5,338 nucleotides of DNA from contig JASHSR010000185.1 in assembly GCA_030038645.1 (NCBI GenBank), positions 1-5,338 on the forward strand, given 5' to 3'. A program made the translations under genes and the position numbers. This DNA comes from Gammaproteobacteria bacterium (GTDB taxonomy: Bacteria > Pseudomonadota > Gammaproteobacteria > Steroidobacterales > Steroidobacteraceae). The stretch's first letter is position 1. Every line of letters begins with the position of its first letter. This document shows, in pieces, positions 1 to 4,691 of this stretch. Under the pieces are notes generated by a model. It was not told the origin of the DNA and ran no database searches. It worked only from the letters and a program-made list of their open reading frames with translations.

Positions 1-343
1 GCACGGGCGGCATCATCGGATAGCGGAGCTTTCCCATGTAGTGAATCAGCTTCCAGCGGCCCTCGATCACGGCGATGGAGCCCGTCGTCAAGCGGGAGCG
101 CCGCGGACTCTCCTCGAAGCTCATCGCGAAGACGGGCCTCGCGTCCTCCCCGGTCGCGCCGCGCTCGGACACGGCAACGCTGACGCTATTATCACGCAGC
201 GGTCTCTGCGCGACACTCAGGAATTCCCCGACGCGATGATGGCGACTCGCGATCGCGAGCGGCCAGGCGATCGCCACGCAAAGGAACAGGCCCGCCGCGA
301 CGGCGAGCGCGAAGAGCGCGAGTTGCAGGCTTCGCGGCGACAT
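1..343 (-). CDS. Membrane-anchored protein with sulfatase C-terminal-like segment (partial, runs off the window)
   Basis: The first 114 residues of a leftward gene are visible, and the 3' end lies outside the window. Residues 6-31 form one strong hydrophobic helix, so an inner-membrane anchor is likely. Residues 69-114 include MSFEESPRR and SIAVIEGRWKLIHYMG. This pattern resembles the late part of the sulfatase / alkaline phosphatase superfamily, where a basic-Trp-Lys-Leu-Ile strand precedes the C-terminal 'LYDL' region. The catalytic core of sulfatases (the C/S-x-P-x-R motif and the metal-binding Asp/His residues) normally precedes this and spans several hundred residues. Only about 35 residues separate the helix from the sulfatase-like part, so the core is absent. 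An in-frame TGA at 365-367 closes the frame upstream. The start is ATG at 343; GTG at 346 or TTG at 361 are alternatives, and none has a clear Shine-Dalgarno. It may be a decayed remnant or a small accessory membrane protein. The family call rests on pattern recognition only. It lies 183 bases downstream of fabI on the same strand. Confidence 0.5.
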   Translation of the reverse strand, partial: MSPRSLQLALFALAVAAGLFLCVAIAWPLAIASRHHRVGEFLSVAQRPLRDNSVSVAVSERGATGEDARPVFAMSFEESPRRSRLTTGSIAVIEGRWKLIHYMGKLRYPMMPPV

Positions 344-455
344 CACCGCCGCGAAAGGCAAGTTTCATGCCCGCGGCGCCACCGCCTGTCCTCCCGGCCA
401 TGCGCGACTCGGCACTGCCCGGGGCGCCACCATTCAGGACGCCACCGCCCGCGGG

Positions 456-501
456 GCCATCGCGCGGCGGGGCCATCGGCCGCGGCGCCATCGGCCGCGG
501 C
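456..501. repeat. 15-bp tandem repeat in the spacer downstream of fabI
   Basis: GCCATCGGCCGCGGC occurs twice head-to-tail and perfectly at 472-486 and 487-501. A degenerate copy, GCCATCGCGCGGCGG, lies at 456-470. Each perfect copy ends in the palindrome GCCGCGGC (479-486 and 494-501). The two palindromes could therefore pair as an 8-bp stem with a 7-base loop in RNA of either strand. No T-run follows on the minus strand, so this is not a standard intrinsic terminator for fabI. The rest of the 344-526 spacer is GC-rich and includes several GGTGGCG-type words on the minus strand. I see no convincing gene in it. Confidence 0.7.
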
Positions 502-526
502 GGCGTCATCGCCCGCGAGCGGAGCG

Positions 527-1324
527 CTAGCTCTCCGATTCCTGCGGGAAGCTCATGCCGACGGTGTTGAATCCGCTATCGACGTAGAGAATCTCCCCCG
601 TGATTCCCGCCGCGAGATCCGAGCAGAGAAAGGCGGCTGCGTTGCCCACGTCCTCCAGCGTGACGTTGCGGCGCAGGGGCGCGACTTCCGCGACACGCGC
701 GAGCATCTTGCGGAACCCCGCGATGCCCGCGGCGGCCAGCGTCTTGATGGGCCCGGCCGATATGCCGTTCACGCGGATCCCGAGCGGCCCGAGGTCGGCG
801 GCGAGGAAGCGCACGCTCGCCTCGAGGCTCGCCTTGGCGAGGCCCATCACGTTGTAGTTCGGGATGGAGCGCACGGCGCCGAGGTAGGACAGCGTGAGCA
901 GGGCACCCGCGCGTCCCTGCATGAGCGGCCGTGCCCCGCGCGCGAGCGCCGTGAGACTGTAGCTCGACACGTCGTGGGCGGCGCGAAAGGCCTCGCGGGA
1001 GGTATTGTCGAGGAACCCGCCGGTCAGCGCCTCGCGAGGGGCGTTGGCGACCGCGTGAACGACGATGTCGAGGGATCCCCAGTCCCGCTTCAGTTGGGCG
1101 AACGCGCTCTCGATCTGCTCGTCGATCCCTACATCGAGCGGCAGGAGGAGGCGAGACCCGACCGACTCGGCGAGCGGCTGGACGCGCTCCTGCAGTCGCT
1201 CGTTCTGGTACGAGAAGGCGAGCTCGGCGCCCTCCCGATGCATCGCCTGCGCGATGCCCCAAGCGATCGAGCGGTCGGTGGCGACGCCCACGATCAGCGC
1301 GCGCTTACCCGTCAGAAAGCCCAT
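527..1324 (-). CDS. fabI: Enoyl-[acyl-carrier-protein] reductase [NADH] FabI
   Basis: FabI reduces trans-2-enoyl-ACP to acyl-ACP with NAD(P)H, the last step of each cycle of type II fatty-acid elongation in the cytoplasm. The 265-residue product matches the family length (E. coli 262) and aligns almost without gaps. The opening MGFLTGKRALIVGVA begins the Rossmann fold, with Ser19 in the short-chain-reductase nucleotide-binding loop. AMHREGAELAFSYQNERL, with Gln40, is the FabI signature. Asp64 follows in the cofactor pocket. Tyr147 and the catalytic Tyr157 and Lys164 lie in SYLGAVRSIPNYNVMGLAK. ISAGPIKTLAAAGI (188-201) is the substrate-binding loop, and SGFNTVGM ends the core. Residues 91-95 read AVANA where E. 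coli has SIGFA. This segment lines the triclosan site and includes the position of E. coli Gly93. The ATG is supported by AGAGGGG (1331-1337) six bases upstream. The gene probably has its own promoter, because 172 bases separate it from mltD on the same strand. Confidence 0.97.
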   Translation of the reverse strand: MGFLTGKRALIVGVATDRSIAWGIAQAMHREGAELAFSYQNERLQERVQPLAESVGSRLLLPLDVGIDEQIESAFAQLKRDWGSLDIVVHAVANAPREALTGGFLDNTSREAFRAAHDVSSYSLTALARGARPLMQGRAGALLTLSYLGAVRSIPNYNVMGLAKASLEASVRFLAADLGPLGIRVNGISAGPIKTLAAAGIAGFRKMLARVAEVAPLRRNVTLEDVGNAAAFLCSDLAAGITGEILYVDSGFNTVGMSFPQESES

Positions 1325-1386
1325 GACGATCCCCTCTCTCGAATGAGCCGAAGTGCCGGGCGCTTCGCTCCGCCCCGAGGAGGTGC

Positions 1387-1392
1387 AGTGTA
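1387..1392 (-). promoter_or_regulatory. Possible -10 element of the fabI promoter
   Basis: On the minus strand the word TACACT (in CATTACACTGC) lies about 63 bases before the fabI ATG and matches TATAAT at four of six positions. No convincing -35 hexamer is found 16-18 bases upstream. That side is occupied by the palindrome GCCGCGCGGC (1400-1409). The rest of 1325-1496 holds the fabI Shine-Dalgarno and no gene. I also see no clear T-tailed hairpin after the mltD stop. Weak call. Confidence 0.25.
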
Positions 1393-1496
1393 ATGGACTG
1401 CCGCGCGGCGGCGCGACTGTCGTGGAACGTGATCAGGGCGGGGGCGGCGGTCGGCGAGGAAGGTGGGCGGGGCGCGGGCCTACGCCGCCATGAGGC

Positions 1497-3233
1497 TTAC
1501 CGCCGTGCGAGGCGGATGAGCAGGTGCTCTCCGGGCCACAGGCTCGTGTGCGAGAGCCGGTTCCAGCTGACGATCTGCTGCACGGTGACCTGGAAAATCC
1601 GGGAGATGCGATAGAGCGTATCGCCGGCGCGCACGATGTAGGTCACCCTGCGGGTGTGCCGGGAGTGGTGCGGCGGCACATCGTACGAGCTGTCATCGCT
1701 CATCGAGGCCGCGGTGAGCATCAGCCGCTGCCCCGCGTGCAGCGTGTCGCCAGGCTGGATGCCATTGAGCAGGGCGAGGGTGTGGACGTCCACGCCGTGA
1801 CGGCGCGCAATGGCCCAGAGCGAGTCGCCGCGGTGGACGACGACGCGCATGCGCGGATGCAGCATCCAGCGATCGCGCGCGTCGACCCGGGCGGCGGCCT
1901 GCAGGACTTGCGGCGGCAGCTCGTTCACGTCCGCGGGTACTCGAAGCTCCGTGCCGACGACGAGCGCGCCGCTCGGCAGGTCGTTGAGCTCGCGGATGAC
2001 CTCGGGCGTCGTGCCGAAGTGCCGCGCGATCCTCACCATCGTGTCACCGTGCCGCACGAAGTAATGGTCAACCCTCATGCGCTCGTCGGGGTTCAGCTGC
2101 ACGACGTTGGCGCGGAAGGTCGGCGCCGCGCCGGTCGGCACGAGGAGGTAGAAGGGGCCGGACGGGTCCGTCGCCCAGCGGTGGAAGGCCGGATTGAGCT
2201 CGTAGATCACATCCGGCGAGACCCCGGCGATCTCCGCGGCCACCCGCAAATCGATCTGGCCGAGCGTCTGCACTCGTGCGAAATACGGCTCGTTCGGAAT
2301 CGGGGAGAAGGTGAGCCCGTAGGTCTCCGGGCTCGCGACCAGGCGCTTCATCGCGAGCAGCTTCGGGACGTACGCGCGAGTCTCGGCCGGGAGCCTCAGG
2401 TGCCAGAAGTCGACCGGGCGGTGGTGCTTCTCGTTGAACTCGATGGCCTGCGTGATGGCGGCCTCGCCGCAGTTGTAGCCGGCGATGGCGAGCAGCCAGT
2501 CGCCGTTGAACTCATCATGCAGGTACTGCAGGTAGTCGAGCGCGGCGCGCGTCGATTCGATCACGTCGCGGCGCCCGTCGTACCACCAGTTCTGCTTCAG
2601 CCCGAAGCGCGAGCCGGTGCCGGGGATGAACTGCCACAAGCCCATGGCGCGCGCGCGGGAGTAGGCGTAGGGCTCGTAGGCGCTCTCGATGACGGGGAGC
2701 AGCGCGAGCTCGAGCGGCATGCCGCGCGCCTCGAGCTGGGTCACGATGTGGTAGAGGTAGAGCTCGGCCCGCTGGAAGGACTGCTGGACATAATCGGGGT
2801 TCGCGACGAACCAGTCGAGCTGGCGCGTGACCGCTTGCTGGTCCACATCCGAGAGCTTAAATCCGGCCCGGATGCGGTCGAAGAGATCGGCGTAGTCGGC
2901 GGGGTTGATGCCCGCGACCGGCTCCGGCGATTCGGTGCCGAGGCTGTCGGAGGAGCTCGAGGAGGCGGCTCCCGACGCTGCCGTGGCGGCCGACGAGCCC
3001 GCCGGGGGCGCCGCCGCTCCGGCTTTGACTGCCGAGCTGGCGCTATTGGCCTGCCCGGCCGCGGCTCCTGCGGCGCTCGGGGCTGTGGACTGGCCCGGCG
3101 GCGCGAGCGTGATGCGCACCACGGTCTTCGGCGCCCCGACCCGGGCGGGCGGCGCATGCGCGCAGGCTGTCAGGGCGAGCGCCGCAGCCAGTAAAATAGC
3201 CGAATGCGTCCGCCGCAGCTGTTCCGTGATCAA
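1497..3233 (-). CDS. mltD: Membrane-bound lytic murein transglycosylase D, triple-LysM lipoprotein
   Basis: MltD cleaves the MurNAc-GlcNAc bond of peptidoglycan, leaving 1,6-anhydro ends. It is probably anchored to the outer membrane as a lipoprotein facing the periplasm. Numbering is from the TTG at 3233 (578 residues). A signal peptide with Arg-Arg and a hydrophobic stretch ends in the lipobox LTAC, giving a lipidated Cys24. A low-complexity Ala/Ser/Pro linker spans about 25-110. The transglycosylase domain spans about 165-300, with catalytic Glu183 in LPVIESAYEPYA, then AMGLWQFIPGTG (196-207) and AGYNCGE (251-257). Three LysM peptidoglycan-binding domains lie at about 388-432, 462-506 and 530-575. 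E. coli MltD is shorter, with two LysM repeats. The TTG start has GAGG nine bases upstream and gives a normal 24-residue signal. The ATG at 3308 (603 residues) would put 48 residues before the Cys, and a GTG at 3242 is another option. The function is secure; the start is not. Confidence 0.93.
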   Translation of the reverse strand: MITEQLRRTHSAILLAAALALTACAHAPPARVGAPKTVVRITLAPPGQSTAPSAAGAAAGQANSASSAVKAGAAAPPAGSSAATAASGAASSSSSDSLGTESPEPVAGINPADYADLFDRIRAGFKLSDVDQQAVTRQLDWFVANPDYVQQSFQRAELYLYHIVTQLEARGMPLELALLPVIESAYEPYAYSRARAMGLWQFIPGTGSRFGLKQNWWYDGRRDVIESTRAALDYLQYLHDEFNGDWLLAIAGYNCGEAAITQAIEFNEKHHRPVDFWHLRLPAETRAYVPKLLAMKRLVASPETYGLTFSPIPNEPYFARVQTLGQIDLRVAAEIAGVSPDVIYELNPAFHRWATDPSGPFYLLVPTGAAPTFRANVVQLNPDERMRVDHYFVRHGDTMVRIARHFGTTPEVIRELNDLPSGALVVGTELRVPADVNELPPQVLQAAARVDARDRWMLHPRMRVVVHRGDSLWAIARRHGVDVHTLALLNGIQPGDTLHAGQRLMLTAASMSDDSSYDVPPHHSRHTRRVTYIVRAGDTLYRISRIFQVTVQQIVSWNRLSHTSLWPGEHLLIRLARR

Positions 3234-3308
3234 AGTCCGCACCCTCAAGAGGCGATTGCTCGTCAATGCGCTGGCCGCGAGGCTCTCGAGCAGCGCACTG
3301 AGCGGCAT

Positions 3309-3481
3309 AATCGGCTCGGCGTCCTCGAGCGTCCAGGTGGAGCTGAGCGATCGAGGAGTGCGAGCTCACTAATTCGCGGACACCGCTCGGCGTTCCACCG
3401 GCGCGCTGTCCAAGAGACGAAAGTACGTGTTTGTGGCCCGGAATTTACCCGCTAACTTCACAGAATTGCTACTCTTTTGTG
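3309..3481. promoter_or_regulatory. Divergent intergenic region between mltD and the methyltransferase operon
   Basis: Both flanking transcription units read outward from this stretch, so their promoters should lie here. The part from about 3421 to 3505 is strikingly AT-richer than the rest of the window. TTGCTA at 3466-3471 is a fair -35 candidate for rightward transcription. TTAATT/TTTAAT words at 3492-3502 are -10 candidates, although the spacing is loose (19-20 bases). For leftward transcription I found no convincing hexamer pair. No gene is recognisable. In particular, no glyoxalase II (gloB) sequence is visible in the minus-strand frames I read here, although gloB lies at this spot in E. 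coli. Confidence 0.5.
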
Positions 3482-3508
3482 GTGACCTCTCTTAATTTTA
3501 ATTCTGTG
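3459..3508. repeat. Perfect 9-bp inverted repeat flanking the probable rightward promoter
   Basis: CACAGAATT at 3459-3467 and its exact reverse complement AATTCTGTG at 3500-3508 are separated by 32 bases. The arms are 41 bp apart start-to-start, close to four helical turns. They enclose the AT-rich promoter-like segment and the proposed GTG start at 3482. The right arm overlaps the alternative GTG start at 3506. This could be a pair of operator half-sites. Chance is also possible, because the arms lie in AT-rich DNA. Confidence 0.4.
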
Positions 3509-4243
3509 GCTTCGCCCGACCGGCACGTCGCGCTCCGCGCGTGGTGGCGGAGCGCGCTCGGGCACGCTGTCATATCTGCGGAGTCCGAGCTGTTGAGCGA
3601 GGCGCTCGAGGACGTTTTCGGCTGGGAATTCCTGCAAATCGGCGCATGGGGAGCCGAGCGCGAGCTGCTCGCCGGCGCGCGTACGCGGCGCCACACCGTG
3701 GTGGCGCCGAGCGCCTTATCCTCGGGAGCCGACATAATCGGCCGGCCCTCTCATCTGCCGATCGTGAGCGATTCGGTCGACGCGGCGTTGCTGCCTCACG
3801 CCCTCGAGTTCGCGGCCGACCCGTACGCGATCGTGCGAGAGGTGGACCGCGTGCTCGTGAGCGACGGACAGCTGCTCGTGCTCGGCTTCTCCCCGCTCAG
3901 CCTCTGGGGTCTGCGCGCGCGCAGCACGCGACGCGGCTTCCCGCCGGGCATGCGTCGCATTCTCTCGGAGCGCCGGGTGCGAGAGTGGCTGGTGCTGCTC
4001 GGCTACGAGATGGTCGCCTCACGCCGGTACCTCTATCGCAGCCCCTGGCGAGCCGGCCCGGAGCCCGGGGCGGGCAACGCGGCCCTTCTGCGCCGCGGAT
4101 TGCTCAACCCCCTTCCCGCGGGCGCCTACCTGCTCAAGGCGCGCAAGCGTGTCTACGGGCTCACGCCCGTGCGGCCGCGCTTCAAGGAGAAGCCCGCCGT
4201 CATCGGCGGGCTCGTCAAGCCGACGACGCGGCAGCAGTCTTGA
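3482..4243 (+). CDS. YafS-family class I SAM-dependent methyltransferase-like protein
   Basis: The protein has about 253 residues and resembles E. coli YafS and its Pseudomonas relatives, which sit in the same place beside rnhA and dnaQ. Their substrate is not known to me. An N-terminal helical region (RHVALRAWWRSALG) precedes the Rossmann fold. The SAM-binding motif I position reads LQIGAWG (51-57), a degenerate form of the usual LDxGCGxG; E. coli YafS is also degenerate here. LPHALEF (104-110) and DPYAIVREVDRVLVSDGQ (113-130) correspond to the conserved post-I region of type-11 methyltransferases. LGFSPLSLWGLR (134-145) is the family signature. The C-terminus carries AYLLKARKRVYGLTP and a basic tail. 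The start is uncertain. GTG at 3482 is taken; GTG at 3479 or 3506 and TTG at 3431 are in frame, and none has a clear Shine-Dalgarno. The stop overlaps the rnhA start, so the two are probably co-translated. Confidence 0.85.
   Translation: MTSLNFNSVASPDRHVALRAWWRSALGHAVISAESELLSEALEDVFGWEFLQIGAWGAERELLAGARTRRHTVVAPSALSSGADIIGRPSHLPIVSDSVDAALLPHALEFAADPYAIVREVDRVLVSDGQLLVLGFSPLSLWGLRARSTRRGFPPGMRRILSERRVREWLVLLGYEMVASRRYLYRSPWRAGPEPGAGNAALLRRGLLNPLPAGAYLLKARKRVYGLTPVRPRFKEKPAVIGGLVKPTTRQQS
4155..4170 (+). other. Stem-loop inside the 3' end of the methyltransferase gene (first of two)
   Basis: ACGGGC (4155-4160), loop TCAC (4161-4164), GCCCGT (4165-4170) form a perfect 6-bp stem with a tetraloop. 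The element is within coding sequence and has no T-run after it. Its neighbour at 4191-4212 has a nearly identical loop. Confidence 0.5.
4191..4212 (+). other. Strong stem-loop upstream of the coupled rnhA start (second of two)
   Basis: AGCCCGCCG (4191-4199), loop TCAT (4200-4203), CGGCGGGCT (4204-4212) form a perfect 9-bp stem, mostly G-C pairs, with a tetraloop. It ends 27 bases before the rnhA TTG. The following bases (CGTCAAGCCGACG) contain no T-tract, so it is not an intrinsic terminator. It could slow ribosomes or shape initiation at rnhA, or protect the message end. It is equally compatible with chance in GC-rich coding sequence. Confidence 0.55.
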
Positions 4244-4680
4244 CGGCCGTCGTCGAGATCTACACCGACGGGGCGTGCCGCGGAAATCCCGGTCCCGGAG
4301 GATGGGCGGCGCTCCTCTCGTACGAGGGCCGCGAGAAGGAGCTCGCCGGCGCCGAGGCGCTCACGACCAACAACCGGATGGAGCTCACGGCCGTCATCCG
4401 CGCGCTCGAGGCGCTGAAGCGGCCCGTCGAGGCGCGCGTCTTCACGGATTCGGAGTACGTGCGCCGGGGCGTGACGGAGTGGCTGCCGCGATGGAAGGCG
4501 CGAGGCTGGCGGACCGCCGATCGCAAGCCGGTGAAGAATCAGGACCTCTGGGAAGCCCTCGACCAGCTCGCCGCCGCGCACCGGGTGGAATGGCGCTGGG
4601 TCCCCGGGCATGCCGGCGTGCCGGGCAACGAGCGGGCCGACCGGCTGGCCAATCGAGCGATCGACGCGCTCAGCGGGTAA
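4240..4680 (+). CDS. rnhA: Ribonuclease HI
   Basis: Ribonuclease HI cuts the RNA strand of RNA-DNA hybrids in the cytoplasm, removing R-loops and helping clear RNA primers. The 146-residue product is slightly shorter than E. coli RNase HI (155). From the TTG start, all catalytic residues fall at the E. coli numbers: Asp10 (IYTDGACRGNPGPGG), Glu48 (TTNNRMEL), Asp70 (FTDSEYV), His124 (VPGHAG) and Asp134 (ERADRLA). The basic handle segment WKARGWRTADRKPVKNQDLW (85-104) is present, so this is the RNase HI subtype that binds hybrids with a basic protrusion. No ATG or GTG exists in frame near the N-terminus. The TTG at 4240-4242 shares four bases with the methyltransferase TGA (TTGA, 4240-4243), and no strong Shine-Dalgarno is seen. 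Translation is therefore probably coupled to the upstream gene. Confidence 0.97.
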   Translation: MTAVVEIYTDGACRGNPGPGGWAALLSYEGREKELAGAEALTTNNRMELTAVIRALEALKRPVEARVFTDSEYVRRGVTEWLPRWKARGWRTADRKPVKNQDLWEALDQLAAAHRVEWRWVPGHAGVPGNERADRLANRAIDALSG

Positions 4681-4691
4681 GATCGCGTGCG

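Noticed and set aside
192..509. 105-codon leftward frame with a Pro-Arg-Pro-Met-Ala repeat
   Set aside because: Its second half overlaps the sulfatase-like gene in another frame, and its first half merely translates the 15-bp DNA repeat. It has no ribosome site or recognisable fold.
41..1393. 450-codon rightward open frame across fabI and the first gene
   Set aside because: It is antisense to a perfect FabI match, is extremely rich in Arg, Ala, Gly and Glu, and shows no recognisable domain. It is a by-product of high-GC codon use.
1325..1496. Intrinsic terminator after mltD
   Set aside because: The spacer is GC-rich on both strands, but I find no hairpin followed by a T-run on the minus strand.
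1524..3194. 556-codon rightward open frame opposite mltD
   Set aside because: It mirrors mltD throughout, is low-complexity and rich in Arg, Gly, Val and Asp, and has no motif. It is a shadow frame despite its length.
3043..3369. 108-codon leftward frame at the mltD start, considered as a gloB remnant
   Set aside because: It largely overlaps the mltD N-terminus and lacks any metallo-hydrolase motif.
3541..4239. Upstream extension of the rnhA frame to an ATG at 3541
   Set aside because: The extension is antisense-free but out of frame with the well-supported methyltransferase and is Arg/Ala-rich noise. Catalytic-residue numbering fixes the start at 4240.
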